NCBI GenBank assembly: GCA_003228195.2
Contig: QGNO01000002.1
Location: forward strand, 62,001 to 126,000
DNA length: 64,000 nucleotides
Reading direction: 5' to 3'
Source: Chloroflexota bacterium
GTDB taxonomy: Bacteria; Chloroflexota; Dehalococcoidia; Lucifugimonadales; QGNO01
Position numbers and translations under genes: made by a program. The first letter of the stretch is position 1. Each line of letters opens with the position of its first letter. Positions 27,244-36,548 of this stretch are shown piece by piece. Under the pieces are notes generated by a model. The model saw only the letters and a program-made list of their open reading frames with translations. It ran no database searches and was not told where the DNA came from.

Positions 27244-27663
27244 TTACACTCTCTCTAAAACTTCTCTAAGACTTGCTGGTATGGGTACTGACCTTCCTGA
27301 ATCTAAACTAACCGTCACAAAAGTCATGCTACCGCGGGCAGCAATCACACCGTTTTGTTTATTTGCGGTATAACCCAATCTTGCCGAGGTGTTCCCAACA
27401 TTTTCGACACGTACTGATATCTCAATGACTTCATCAAGTTGGATAGGAACTTTGAAATCACAATTAACATTGACTCTCGGAATATTTACCCCTAATTCAT
27501 TAAATGTCTCATTGGTAAACCCTATGGAACGAAGGAATTCGATCTCTCCTACTTCAAAAAAACGAAGCATAGCGGTGTGATGAATCGCTTTAGAAGCGTC
27601 AGTGTCTGACCATCGTACACGAACTTTTTGACTGAAAACATTTCCTTCCGATAATTCAGGCAT
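27244..27663 (-). CDS. Hotdog-fold acyl-CoA thioesterase, candidate DHNA-CoA hydrolase
   Basis: 139 aa, 4-hydroxybenzoyl-CoA-thioesterase-like: RVRWSDTDASKAIHH holds the catalytic Asp, followed by 'MLRFFEVGEIEFLRSIG'. Placed directly after menA and in the same operon as menB, so hydrolysis of 1,4-dihydroxy-2-naphthoyl-CoA (the MenI step) is a good inference, because this step needs a thioesterase and no other is visible. ATG 27663 has AGGAGG 4 bases upstream, while the longer frame beginning 27687 would overlap menA. A general acyl-CoA thioesterase remains possible. Confidence 0.75.
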   Translation of the reverse strand: MPELSEGNVFSQKVRVRWSDTDASKAIHHTAMLRFFEVGEIEFLRSIGFTNETFNELGVNIPRVNVNCDFKVPIQLDEVIEISVRVENVGNTSARLGYTANKQNGVIAARGSMTFVTVSLDSGRSVPIPASLREVLERV

Positions 27664-27671
27664 ATGGCCTC

Positions 27672-28601
27672 CTAATAACTTAACCAAGTAAACCTAGAAA
27701 AACATATGCCAATAGCTAAAAATAGACCGTACCACCAGTGAAGGCTGGCTGAACCTCTTAAACCCAATGATAGAGCTGTTTGGTTACTAAATTGTCCGAT
27801 GTGGCGCCAGACTCTGTAGCCGATTGGCAAGGCGATCAATGACGAAACTACTGGCCATTTGAGGCTACCAAATACAAAAAGAAGTACCGGCACTGCGAAT
27901 CCAATTAGCACTAATCCTAACCAAAGGTATCTTCCAAATCTGCGGCCAAAAAATGTTACCAATGTAATCTTGCCGGACTGCAAATCTTCCTCTCTATCTC
28001 TAATGTCATTAGAAACCAGAATGGCTGAAACGATACAACCAACCCCAGCTGCAAGAAAAATTGCCTCTATGGTTACAGTGGTTGTGTAAACATAATACGT
28101 ACCGACCACCATCACTAATCCCATGAATATAAAAACTAACGGCGCTCCCAATGCATAGTTGCCTAATGGTCTAGAACCACCGGAATAAAGATATGCTATA
28201 CCCACACTTACCATACTCACTGGGAGTAAGATCCAATCCGTTACTGAAACTATATATAGCCCCATTATTGTCGCTAAACCATACGCAACGATCGAGCCTT
28301 TTTGCACCGCGTAGATACTGAGATGTCCCAAAAATATTACCTTATATGCCGGCACTACTTGTATCCTCTTTTTTGTTTCTTTGTGATCGGAGTATTCATC
28401 TGTGAGGTTAGCTCCTATCTGAACCATCAATGAAGCTGCAAATACTAGGGCAAAAAGGACAAGATCAAACTGATACTCAGCAAATGCGAGCGCAGATCCA
28501 ACCAGTACTGGGACTACTGAAGCTGTGAAAGTAAAAGGTCGTGAAGCCCTATACCAAACTAAGATGTACTCCCATATGTTTTCACTACGTCGTCTATCCA
28601 T
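27672..28601 (-). CDS. menA: 1,4-dihydroxy-2-naphthoate polyprenyltransferase
   Basis: UbiA-family membrane enzyme that attaches the isoprenoid tail to DHNA, giving demethylmenaquinone. 309 aa, about eight to nine membrane spans. First Asp-rich motif GANLTDEYSDHK near residue 85; second motif 'SNDIRDREEDLQSGK' near residue 200. 'YRASRPFTFTASVVPVLVGSA' is the typical MenA N-terminus. It lies between menB and the thioesterase in the same direction. A ubiquinone-type UbiA is less likely, given the men context. Confidence 0.9.
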   Translation of the reverse strand: MDRRRSENIWEYILVWYRASRPFTFTASVVPVLVGSALAFAEYQFDLVLFALVFAASLMVQIGANLTDEYSDHKETKKRIQVVPAYKVIFLGHLSIYAVQKGSIVAYGLATIMGLYIVSVTDWILLPVSMVSVGIAYLYSGGSRPLGNYALGAPLVFIFMGLVMVVGTYYVYTTTVTIEAIFLAAGVGCIVSAILVSNDIRDREEDLQSGKITLVTFFGRRFGRYLWLGLVLIGFAVPVLLFVFGSLKWPVVSSLIALPIGYRVWRHIGQFSNQTALSLGLRGSASLHWWYGLFLAIGICFSRFTWLSY

Positions 28602-28627
28602 GATAATTCTTAGATCTATTCTCTGAC

Positions 28628-29425
28628 TTACCAGGGATGCTGTCGAAATCTACTGAAATCAGGATCTCGCTTCTCCAGAAAGGCGTTCCCTCCCTCTTTA
28701 CATTCATCGGTAGTGTAATATAAGGCAGTGGCACCGTGAGCAAGATTTTGTATACCATAAACATGATCTGTGTCTGCATTAAAAGCGTGCTTCAAAAATC
28801 TAAGCGCCGTCGGACTCTTCTCTAAAAGTTCCTGGCTCCACATGTTCACTGTCGCTTCAAGTTCGGATTGCTTCACCACAGCATTAACAAGACCCATGTC
28901 TAAGGCTTCCTGCGCTGTGTAACGCCTGCATAAAAACCAGATCTCTCGAGCCTTTTTCTCACCGACCACACGCGCTAAGAAAATGGCCCCGAATCCCGCG
29001 TCGAAACTCCCGTACTTCGGCCCAATTTGCCCAAATATCGCTCTGTCTGATGCTATTGTAAAATCCGATATCACATGAAGGACATGCCCTCCTCCAATAG
29101 CATATCCATCCACCATTGAAATCACCGGTTTAGGAATCTCCCTTATCAGTCTATGCAGATGCGTCACCTGTAATTTTATCGCTCCTGCTTGATCCTGATA
29201 CCCTCCTTCACCCCTTGTTTTCACATCACCACCTGTGCAAAAATTACCATTCTCCCCAGTCAACACAACTACACCTATCTCATTATCATCCCAAGCGTCT
29301 TGAAAAGCGTTTCGCATCTCATCAACCGTCTTCGGGCGAAAAGCGTTGAGCACTTCAGGGCGATTAATCGACACTTTTGCAACGCCTTCCCGTTTCGTAT
29401 AAATGATATCCTCGTATTCAAACAT
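28628..29425 (-). CDS. menB: 1,4-dihydroxy-2-naphthoyl-CoA synthase
   Basis: Crotonase-fold enzyme that cyclises o-succinylbenzoyl-CoA. 265 aa. '[14 protein letters not shown]' with the GGD oxyanion segment, '[19 protein letters not shown]' and '[14 protein letters not shown]' are MenB-specific rather than general enoyl-CoA hydratase. ATG 29425 is chosen because GGAGG lies 6 bases ahead; the earlier in-frame TTG 29437 overlaps that site. It follows the CaiB-type gene with an 18-base gap. Confidence 0.92.
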   Translation of the reverse strand: MFEYEDIIYTKREGVAKVSINRPEVLNAFRPKTVDEMRNAFQDAWDDNEIGVVVLTGENGNFCTGGDVKTRGEGGYQDQAGAIKLQVTHLHRLIREIPKPVISMVDGYAIGGGHVLHVISDFTIASDRAIFGQIGPKYGSFDAGFGAIFLARVVGEKKAREIWFLCRRYTAQEALDMGLVNAVVKQSELEATVNMWSQELLEKSPTALRFLKHAFNADTDHVYGIQNLAHGATALYYTTDECKEGGNAFLEKRDPDFSRFRQHPW

Positions 29426-29443
29426 CTTATCCTCCAATTCTGA

Positions 29444-30637
29444 TTATACAGCTCCAATATCTTTCAATCTTCTAATGTCGTGCTCAGACATCCCAGCCGT
29501 TTCTCCCAGTATCTCGAGAGTATGTTCTCCCAACAAAGGAGAGGGGCCAGCTGGCCCCGTCTCATAGTCTCCAAACTTAAACGGTGAGTTTGCAACCCGC
29601 CATTCCCCTTGAGAACGATCCGGAATTTTCGCGATCATCCCTCGGTGTTTCACCTGAGGATCATTGACAACTGCAGCAATGTCATTAACTGGTCCACACG
29701 GAATGTCAGCCTGCATCAATAAATCTAACCAGTAGTCTGCGTCACCCTTACTAAATATGTTTTCCAAGAGTGGCGCCAAATCTTCATAATGGTCCATCCT
29801 GCCTCTATTACCTTGAAAACGTTCGTCTTTAGCCAAGTCAGGTTCGTCGATAGCTTGGCAAAAACGATGCCAAACCGACGAATCATCGGTAAGAATCGCT
29901 ATAACAAAATCACGGTCTTTTGCCTTAAAAATTTGGAAGGGAGCCGCAACTGGATGGCGGACACCTATGGGCCCTGGAACGTTTCCTGTAGCAAAATATC
30001 TTGATAGGGCATTTTCTACCATCATTACCTGACAATCTAACATCGACATATCTATGTACTGGCCCAACCCATTATTACCACGCTTATAAAGGGCAGAAAC
30101 TATGGCGAGGGCCGTAAATATACCAGCTGCACTGTCACCCAAGGAAACACCAGGTCGCACAAGTGATCCATCTGGCTGGCCAGTCAAACTAATTAAGCCC
30201 CCCATCGCCTGCACTACTATATCCAATGCAGGTCTTTGGGCCTCTGGACCATCCTGTCCGAAACCAGAAATGGAAGCGTATATTAGCTTCGGATAATCAC
30301 CTCTGATATTTTCGTAATCCAAACCGAATCTGCGCATAGTTCCAGGCACAAAATTCTCAACCAAGACATCTGAATCCGCAAGTAACGATCTGACGACTTG
30401 CTTGCCCTCTTCTGAAAACAGGTTTATCGTTATGCTTTTCTTGCCTCGATTGATGCTTATGAAGTATGCAGCTTGGTCACCAACTAGAGGCCCCAGATTC
30501 CTAGCAGGGTCACCCTGCCCAGGCCGCTCCACCTTTATAATGTCCGCGCCTAAATCTGCCAAAAGCATTGTGCAAAACGGACCAGATAGTAACCTAGTCA
30601 AATCTAACACTCTAATACCATTTAAGGGCCCTTTCAT
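29444..30637 (-). CDS. Class III (CaiB/BaiF) CoA-transferase in the menaquinone cluster
   Basis: 397 aa family III CoA-transferase, typical in length. 'LDLTRLLSGPFCTMLLADLGADIIKVE' is the classic N-terminus; 'NRGKKSITINL', 'VENFVPGTMRRFGLDYE' and 'SISGFGQDGP' follow; the catalytic Asp is in SMLDCQV. It moves CoA between carboxylic acids through an anhydride/thioester intermediate. Standing next to menB in a cluster that lacks menE, it is the natural candidate to make o-succinylbenzoyl-CoA. The start has a strong GGAGGAAG site. The start codon abuts an ATG of the divergent menC frame (CATATG at 30635-30640). Confidence 0.88.
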   Translation of the reverse strand: MKGPLNGIRVLDLTRLLSGPFCTMLLADLGADIIKVERPGQGDPARNLGPLVGDQAAYFISINRGKKSITINLFSEEGKQVVRSLLADSDVLVENFVPGTMRRFGLDYENIRGDYPKLIYASISGFGQDGPEAQRPALDIVVQAMGGLISLTGQPDGSLVRPGVSLGDSAAGIFTALAIVSALYKRGNNGLGQYIDMSMLDCQVMMVENALSRYFATGNVPGPIGVRHPVAAPFQIFKAKDRDFVIAILTDDSSVWHRFCQAIDEPDLAKDERFQGNRGRMDHYEDLAPLLENIFSKGDADYWLDLLMQADIPCGPVNDIAAVVNDPQVKHRGMIAKIPDRSQGEWRVANSPFKFGDYETGPAGPSPLLGEHTLEILGETAGMSEHDIRRLKDIGAV

Positions 30638-30664
30638 ATGCTTCCTCCAATATTCGGTGATTTT

Positions 30665-31774
30665 ATGAAAATCAAACAGGTCTCTTGGCGAGGGTTCGGC
30701 ATACCTTTCAAGAACCCATATTCAACAGCACAAATCAGTGCAACAATCCGATACGGGTTGTTAATTTTCTTGCGAGCAAGTGATGGTACTACAGGGGTAG
30801 GTGAGGCTTCACCAATAGGGTCAGGAAGCGTCGCTGAGATTACAAGTGCAGGAAAATATCTAGAGAAATTTTCAGTAACTTTATTGAACCAAGAATTATC
30901 TTCTTCATCTGACGTTGATTTGGTTAATAACTCTGAAATCCCTCCCACCATAAGATTCGGAATTGAAACAGCATTAGTAGATTTGCTTGGCAAGTTACTC
31001 GGATACAATGTTAACAAAGATATGATTAGCGCCACCCCAGCATTACCTGTAAACGCGCTTATCGCCTCTGTTTCTCCTAAGCAAGCCGCCCTCGAAGCCA
31101 AACTGGCTTTCGAGGCAGGTTTTGAAACAATAAAACTGAAAGTGGGGCAAGGAACAATAAAACAAGATGAAGCTCTAGTAGCAGGGGTGCGAAATATGGT
31201 GCCGAGTGATGTTAAGATCAGGATAGACGCGAACCAGGCGTGGAACATCGATGAGTCCATTAAACGCCTCAATAAACTGTCCTCGTATGACATCGAATAC
31301 GTCGAGGACCCCGTAACCCCCGACTGTTTAGAAGATATGCATCGGCTAAAGCAATCGGTCTCAGTCTCAATAGCGGTGGACGAGCCTTTGGCAAACCGTT
31401 CACATGAGTCTATTTTGAAAATAGCTGAAAACGCAGACATTATAGTCATCAAAGCTGGACGGCTTGGCGGAATCAAACCTTCGCTCAAAATAATGCAACT
31501 AGTACGTAACCTAGGGAAAGAAGTGGTAGTGACTTCGTCCCTCGAATCCGGTGTTGGGGTCACAGCAAGTGCACATTTATGTGCCAACTTGGGTGAACAC
31601 AATTTCGCCCACGGCTTGGGCACTACTCCACTGTTGGCAAGCGACCTGCTATCAGCAGCAGCTTCACCGTGGCAAGGGAATTTCATAATGCCAACAGGAC
31701 CTGGGTTAGGTATATCAATAGACGGAGGACTACTCGAGAAATTTAGCCTAGGCCCCCAAGGTAAAGTCACTTAA
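30665..31774 (+). CDS. menC: o-Succinylbenzoate synthase (enolase superfamily), inverted within the cluster
   Basis: 369 aa. Enolase-superfamily residues: KLKVGQG (Lys pair), RIDANQAW (metal Asp), YVEDPV (Glu), AVDEPL (Asp) and VIKAGRLGG (Lys). By context it dehydrates SHCHC to o-succinylbenzoate; N-succinylamino-acid racemase or dipeptide epimerase are sequence alternatives. ATG 30665 (GGTGA 5 bases upstream) gives MKIKQVSWRGFGIP, the family N-terminus; ATG 30638 would add nine residues. It is the only men gene on the plus strand. Its 3' end overlaps menH by 8 bases and its 5' end almost touches the CoA-transferase start. Confidence 0.85.
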   Translation: MKIKQVSWRGFGIPFKNPYSTAQISATIRYGLLIFLRASDGTTGVGEASPIGSGSVAEITSAGKYLEKFSVTLLNQELSSSSDVDLVNNSEIPPTIRFGIETALVDLLGKLLGYNVNKDMISATPALPVNALIASVSPKQAALEAKLAFEAGFETIKLKVGQGTIKQDEALVAGVRNMVPSDVKIRIDANQAWNIDESIKRLNKLSSYDIEYVEDPVTPDCLEDMHRLKQSVSVSIAVDEPLANRSHESILKIAENADIIVIKAGRLGGIKPSLKIMQLVRNLGKEVVVTSSLESGVGVTASAHLCANLGEHNFAHGLGTTPLLASDLLSAAASPWQGNFIMPTGPGLGISIDGGLLEKFSLGPQGKVT

Positions 31775-32633
31775 TCGCCTCATGGTGCAAATTTTCCTTT
31801 AGGAATTTGAAAACCAACTCTTTAAATATGACGGGTTGCTCCAAATGGATACAGTGCCCTGCCTGACTAACCACTTTCAAACTACAGTTACTTATATTCC
31901 TGTCCATTTCAGTCGCTACTTGTAAGAATTTTCTGTCTTCTTCGCCAGCCAATAGAAGTGTCGGCACATTGATCTGTCCAAGCCTACTGTAATACTGCGG
32001 CTGCGCCCCTGATCCAATACCCCTTAAGCTATTAGCCAAGCCTATCGGTTTGTTCAGAAGCCTCTGAGATCTGAGCCGTTTACGAATGAGCTCTGACAAT
32101 CTATTCTGGCTATCCCACATAGGTAGCGCTTCCCAATAGTTCACAAATTCGGTAACTCCCGCTTCTTCTATCCAATTAGCCAGAGCCTGATCATCCTTGG
32201 TGCGTTGTACTCGCTCTCCAAGTTTAGATATTCCAGGGGACGCGCTTTCCAGAACCAAGGCGGCGGAACGATCAGGCATTCCTAATGTAGCGCCGAGTGC
32301 AATCCGACCACCAAGTGAATATCCAATCCATGCAACCTGCTCGAACTCTAGATGATCGAGTAATTCTCCAAGGGCTTTTACATGGATTTCCATCGTGTAT
32401 AAGTCACTACTATCAGGAGAGTCAGATTCTCCGTGACCGGGTAGGTCCACAGTTACAAGTTTGTAGTACTTACTTACTGATGCTCCAAAAGCTCGCCAAG
32501 TTTCTCGATTTCCAGTAAATCCATGCAGGAATACCAGCGGAAATCCCGAACCAACTTGACTAAAGTTGAGATATGCTCCTCCAAGAGCATTGACTGATAA
32601 GCGACTCAAATTAGAACTCCAGACTAGGTTCAA
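31767..32633 (-). CDS. menH: Alpha/beta hydrolase, probable SHCHC synthase
   Basis: 288 aa. 'FLHGFTGNRETW' oxyanion segment, 'DLPGHGESD', nucleophile elbow WIGYSLGGRIALG, and the catalytic His in SQAGHCIHLEQP. The GYS-GGR elbow and the HGFTG opening are those of MenH, which eliminates pyruvate from SEPHCHC. Its position between menD and menC agrees. A less specific hydrolase cannot be excluded from the fold alone. A 39-base gap separates it from menD. Confidence 0.82.
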   Translation of the reverse strand: MNLVWSSNLSRLSVNALGGAYLNFSQVGSGFPLVFLHGFTGNRETWRAFGASVSKYYKLVTVDLPGHGESDSPDSSDLYTMEIHVKALGELLDHLEFEQVAWIGYSLGGRIALGATLGMPDRSAALVLESASPGISKLGERVQRTKDDQALANWIEEAGVTEFVNYWEALPMWDSQNRLSELIRKRLRSQRLLNKPIGLANSLRGIGSGAQPQYYSRLGQINVPTLLLAGEEDRKFLQVATEMDRNISNCSLKVVSQAGHCIHLEQPVIFKELVFKFLKENLHHEAIK

Positions 32634-32672
32634 TTAGAGGTGGATAAAATCTACCTGACCATAAGGTCAATT

Positions 32673-34472
32673 TCATAGTGCAGAATACAAATCCTTTTGG
32701 TTTTTTACTGTCTCCGAAATAGCGTTCCAAACGTCACCGTGCAATTCAACGTTATCGACCCGGTCGCCCGGAATCTCTATCAACGATATTCCCTCACTCG
32801 AAAGACTCTCATTAACTGCTCCGTCAAAAGCGTTCCAATCTTGTGTAAATGAGTAATTCAAACCGTACAAATCGGCCGTAGACCTGAAATTGAGACCATG
32901 TGGCGTACCAAAATATTCTTCAAAAAAATCTGTGTGGTCCGCTTGAGGCAGAAAAGAAAATATTCCACCACCATTGTTATTTAAGACAACAATCGTAGCA
33001 TTCAATCTATGTAATTTTGCAGCCAATAGCCCGTTCATATCGTGGTATAAGGATATGTCCCCTATAACAAGAACGACTTTTCTTGTCCCTGCAGCAGCAA
33101 TCCCCAACGCGGAGGACACTACTCCGTCGATACCGCTAGCTCCACGATTTGCAACGAAATTAACAGACTTAGGAGACGTATGGTAAAAAGTATCCAAGTC
33201 ACGGACTGGCATGCTGTTACCAACAAAAAATGCGGTGCCATCGTCGATTAGGTTTGACAATCTTGAAAATACCTTACCTTCGAACATGCAGTCATATGAA
33301 TCTATCTGTCGCTCTATTGCTTGGCGCACTGCCAAATTTGTTTGCATCCACCATTGACTCCATATGCTGTGCTCTCGTTCCTCGTTAACCAAAGGAGTCA
33401 AAGCCTCGCAAAAGCTCACAGGTGAAACATTGAAGAATTGAGAGACAATCCGAAATGGGTCGCGCCAATTATCGCCCTCATCCACCAAAACTTGATACGC
33501 ATTCTTGTGCTTCTCCAGATATTGGGCAAGTGATTTAGAGACAGGCAAAGGTCCAAATCTTATTATCAAATCTGGGGAAACAAGTGTAGACAAATCGTCA
33601 TCTCTCAAGTAGGCATCGTAAGTGTCTAACACCATCGATCTATCATGCGAACCAACACGAACACCAGAAAGAGCATCTGCAAATATGGGATATTTCCATT
33701 TACTAGCCAATTTGGTTATCAGATTTGCAAACCCCGTCTGGTAGTTAGTCCCGCAGACAATTAAGCCATGCTCAACCCCACTCATATAACTGGCCAAAGT
33801 TTTCAAATCCTTCATATTTGGCATATTTTCATATACAGAGTTCAACACAAACGGATCGCCAGTAACACGCCCGTGCCACGCCTCTAAATCACCTTCCAGA
33901 ATCTTTTCAGGGAAATCAGTTAGGATAATTGAGGGTTCAAGGGGTTCTCGGAAAGGAAAATTGACATGAACTGGACCTTCTGGCGAACCGCTAGAGGTCG
34001 CATAAACCTTACATGCTAAGGTTCTAATGTACGCCATAGAATCTGTAGTAACTTCCTTAGCCTCAGCATTTACGGAAAGTTTTACATGATCACCATAAAT
34101 ACGGGTCTGGTCAATTGTCTGCAATGCCCCCCAATTAACCAATTCTGGAGGTCTGTCAGCCGTAAGAACAATTAACGGAACCAAGCCGTATCGAGCCTCA
34201 GCTACCGCAGGTAAGAAATTCGCACTAGCGGTTCCAGAAGAGCACACCATTGCCACAGGTCTACCCATATTCCGAGCCATTCCAAGTGCGAAAAATCCTG
34301 CTGATCGTTCATCAAGATGAGTCCATTTTCTTATGCCAGAGTGCCGAGCGAACGAAATCGCTAACGGAGATGAACGAGAGCCAGGACAGATGCAAACGTC
34401 CCGCAACCCGCTACGTGCCAACTCATCGACAAATGCCCCGGCAAAAGCATAATTTCGGTTTTCGAACTTCAC
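32673..34472 (-). CDS. menD: SEPHCHC synthase (thiamine-diphosphate enzyme)
   Basis: 599 aa. ThDP enzyme that joins 2-oxoglutarate-derived succinic semialdehyde to isochorismate. N-terminal 'AFVDELARSGLRDVCICPGSRSSPL' and 'SSGTASANFLPAVAEA' are MenD-specific; the C-terminal ThDP motif is 'GDISLYHDMNGLLA' through 'NNNGGGIF'. GTG 34472 is the likely start: GGAGGGG stands 6 bases ahead, and it begins 1 base after the menF stop codon. A longer frame from 34493 would overlap menF by 20 bases without its own site. Confidence 0.93.
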   Translation of the reverse strand: MKFENRNYAFAGAFVDELARSGLRDVCICPGSRSSPLAISFARHSGIRKWTHLDERSAGFFALGMARNMGRPVAMVCSSGTASANFLPAVAEARYGLVPLIVLTADRPPELVNWGALQTIDQTRIYGDHVKLSVNAEAKEVTTDSMAYIRTLACKVYATSSGSPEGPVHVNFPFREPLEPSIILTDFPEKILEGDLEAWHGRVTGDPFVLNSVYENMPNMKDLKTLASYMSGVEHGLIVCGTNYQTGFANLITKLASKWKYPIFADALSGVRVGSHDRSMVLDTYDAYLRDDDLSTLVSPDLIIRFGPLPVSKSLAQYLEKHKNAYQVLVDEGDNWRDPFRIVSQFFNVSPVSFCEALTPLVNEEREHSIWSQWWMQTNLAVRQAIERQIDSYDCMFEGKVFSRLSNLIDDGTAFFVGNSMPVRDLDTFYHTSPKSVNFVANRGASGIDGVVSSALGIAAAGTRKVVLVIGDISLYHDMNGLLAAKLHRLNATIVVLNNNGGGIFSFLPQADHTDFFEEYFGTPHGLNFRSTADLYGLNYSFTQDWNAFDGAVNESLSSEGISLIEIPGDRVDNVELHGDVWNAISETVKNQKDLYSAL

Positions 34473-34473
34473 G

Positions 34474-35889
34474 CTACTCCCCTCCAAGAGCACTAAGTAA
34501 AGGCTGAAACTTTAGCTCTGTCTCCTGGAATTCTTTCCTAATATCGGATCCTTCTACGATTCCTGCACCCGCAAACAGGGTAGCTTGGTTGCCTCTAATC
34601 AAAGCTGACCTTATGGCAACACTGAACTCACCATCACCTTTGTGGTCCATCCAACCAACCGGCGCAGCGTACCAACCCCTATCCCCCTCAAGATGTCGGA
34701 TAAGGTCCAACGCGGTACTGCTAGGCACACCTCCCAAAGCTGCAGTTGGATGCAACATTTCGACAAGGTCCAAAATGCCTTCTTTATTTTTCAGCCGGCC
34801 AGTAAACGAAGTACGTAAGTGTTGAACATTCTTTAGCTTGATCACAGTGGGTTCTAGTTCCCAATCGAGCTGTTCGCAGCTTTCTCGCAGCACCTCTATT
34901 AACATATCCACCACCATTTGGTGTTCGCGGCGTTCTTTATCGCTTACCAACAGGGCTCTAGCCAGAACTTCGTCTTCCTCACTATTTATTCCTCTTTTAG
35001 CTGTTCCAGCCAAACATGAAATATCTACAATTCCACTGTTCAAACGAATTAGAGCCTCAGGAGTGGCGCCAATGAAGCAAGATCCAGCAGTTGCATGTGC
35101 AAAAACACAACAGTCCGGGTAGGTCTGAACAAGATTCTGTAGTGCTGCTTCAGCCGAAAAATCACCGTTGCCGACAAGCATCTTTCGACGTGCGAGTACG
35201 ACTTTACTTAAAAGGCCATTCTCGATGGAATTCAAAGCCTGCTCTAGCCAACTTTCCCATTCATCATAAGAACCGGAACTAGCATCAACGATTCGCGGCT
35301 GGATATACTTGAAAGACTCAGATTGACACAAGAATTCGATTTGGCCAATCAAGCCCTGAGCCTGTCTATTTGGATCGGTTTCATCACTAGTCAACACATT
35401 CACTGTTACCCAAGCCTCTCCACTTGAGAAAGTAAATACGAATTTAGGCAAAATGAATCTTGCATCGTGGAACCCTGACCAAACATTCGATTTTTGGATC
35501 CTACTATCAAACCTTATTCCGCCAATGAAAACTGGACCCTTTAAAGAATCTTCGGGGTGTTCAATTATAGCCAATTCTAATAGGTCGTTGTATTCATCAT
35601 TGATACTGGTAATAGAGTCTCCAGAATTTGATACCAGTTCCTTAGTACAACCTATTCCAACTACCCAAATGTCACGGTCTGGCTTAGCCCAAAAAGTTCG
35701 CTCGGCCTCAAGCCTCCTGGCCATAGCGAAAATGTCTATTGGACCACTAGTGTCCGCAAGGGGAAATGATAAGCTAACCAATACAGTCTTATTTTGAGAA
35801 CGAGCCGATTGGGAACCTCGCGAAATCAAATCTGCAAGTTGTTTTTCATAACTCTTCAAGCCCTTTGATTTCGTCAGAAAGTTTTCCAT
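34474..35889 (-). CDS. menF: Isochorismate synthase
   Basis: 471 aa chorismate-binding enzyme, the first committed step of menaquinone synthesis. 'SCLAGTAKRG', 'DKERREHQMVVDMLIEVL', 'LHPTAALGGVPSS' and 'GWYAAPVGWMDHKGDGEFSVAIRSA' are the conserved chorismatase blocks with the Mg-binding Glu residues. Two possible ATGs (35895 and 35889); the second is a little better spaced from the upstream AGG. It lies 10 bases after tetR and 1 base before menD, so the three are surely co-transcribed. Salicylate or anthranilate enzymes are less likely because menD follows. Confidence 0.92.
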   Translation of the reverse strand: MENFLTKSKGLKSYEKQLADLISRGSQSARSQNKTVLVSLSFPLADTSGPIDIFAMARRLEAERTFWAKPDRDIWVVGIGCTKELVSNSGDSITSINDEYNDLLELAIIEHPEDSLKGPVFIGGIRFDSRIQKSNVWSGFHDARFILPKFVFTFSSGEAWVTVNVLTSDETDPNRQAQGLIGQIEFLCQSESFKYIQPRIVDASSGSYDEWESWLEQALNSIENGLLSKVVLARRKMLVGNGDFSAEAALQNLVQTYPDCCVFAHATAGSCFIGATPEALIRLNSGIVDISCLAGTAKRGINSEEDEVLARALLVSDKERREHQMVVDMLIEVLRESCEQLDWELEPTVIKLKNVQHLRTSFTGRLKNKEGILDLVEMLHPTAALGGVPSSTALDLIRHLEGDRGWYAAPVGWMDHKGDGEFSVAIRSALIRGNQATLFAGAGIVEGSDIRKEFQETELKFQPLLSALGGE

Positions 35890-35899
35890 TACCATAAAC

Positions 35900-36517
35900 C
35901 TAAGATAATTCTAAATACTGATCTGGCGCGCCTACACTTCTAAGCAAAGATAAAATCAGCGTATTAGTCGCATCGGTTAAAGGATTAGGTTGTCCGACAA
36001 TTAACCATCTCATAATGATTTCGTAAATGGCTCCAAACCACATATGGGCGATCAATTCGGTGTCCTGAGGTTCAATCTGGCCAACGGAAATCGCATTATC
36101 CAATTCTATCTTTATGAAAGTTGAAAATTTCTCACGCATAGGCAGAAACTTCATATCATTGGACTTGCCATGGCCGAGTACGTTTATAAGGAGTACATGC
36201 GCTATCTTCCTTCTCTTAGAAAACGTACTCAGCAAAGACCCTATTCCTGTTACAACTCTACCTAGAGGAGTTGGTTCGTTTCTAACATTTTTCAGGGTCG
36301 CCTTAATAAGTTTTTCACTCATACGGTCTACTAGGGCCATAACCATTTTCTCTTTGCTGCTAAAGTGAAAATAGAAACTCCCTTTAGAGGTGCCGGAGAC
36401 ATCTACTATTTCTTGCACGCCTGCCCCAGTGTAGCCATGTTGAGCAAGTACGTTGACGGCCGCATCCAAAATTCGTTGCCTGGCATTTAGTGGATTGACT
36501 AAAGATGATTTTTCCAT
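35900..36517 (-). CDS. TetR-family regulator heading the menaquinone operon
   Basis: 205 aa. N-terminal helix-turn-helix: RQRILDAAVNVLAQHGY then VQEIVDVSGTSKGSFYFHFSSKEKM. The C-terminal ligand domain has no recognised specificity. ATG 36517 is preferred to ATG 36550, since the region between them holds a 14-bp TetR-type palindrome that fits as an operator, with a promoter just upstream. It is the first gene of the menF-menD-menH transcript, so it probably controls quinone synthesis and itself. Confidence 0.85.
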   Translation of the reverse strand: MEKSSLVNPLNARQRILDAAVNVLAQHGYTGAGVQEIVDVSGTSKGSFYFHFSSKEKMVMALVDRMSEKLIKATLKNVRNEPTPLGRVVTGIGSLLSTFSKRRKIAHVLLINVLGHGKSNDMKFLPMREKFSTFIKIELDNAISVGQIEPQDTELIAHMWFGAIYEIIMRWLIVGQPNPLTDATNTLILSLLRSVGAPDQYLELS

Positions 36518-36524
36518 GATTAAC

Positions 36525-36538
36525 AGACCGATTGGTCT
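36525..36538. promoter_or_regulatory. Likely TetR operator
   Basis: AGACC (36525-36529), 4-base spacer GATT, GGTCT (36534-36538): a perfect inverted repeat 7 bases upstream of the tetR ATG on the minus strand. The layout AGACC-N4-GGTCT is close to the E. coli NemR box as I recall it. Its position just after the predicted transcription start suits autorepression. Confidence 0.6.
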
Positions 36539-36548
36539 ATAATTAGCC

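Noticed and set aside
30634..31770. A 378-codon open frame on the minus strand, covering all of menC
   Set aside because: The plus frame has every enolase-superfamily motif in order. The antisense frame shows no family motif and has Ser/Pro-rich shadow composition.
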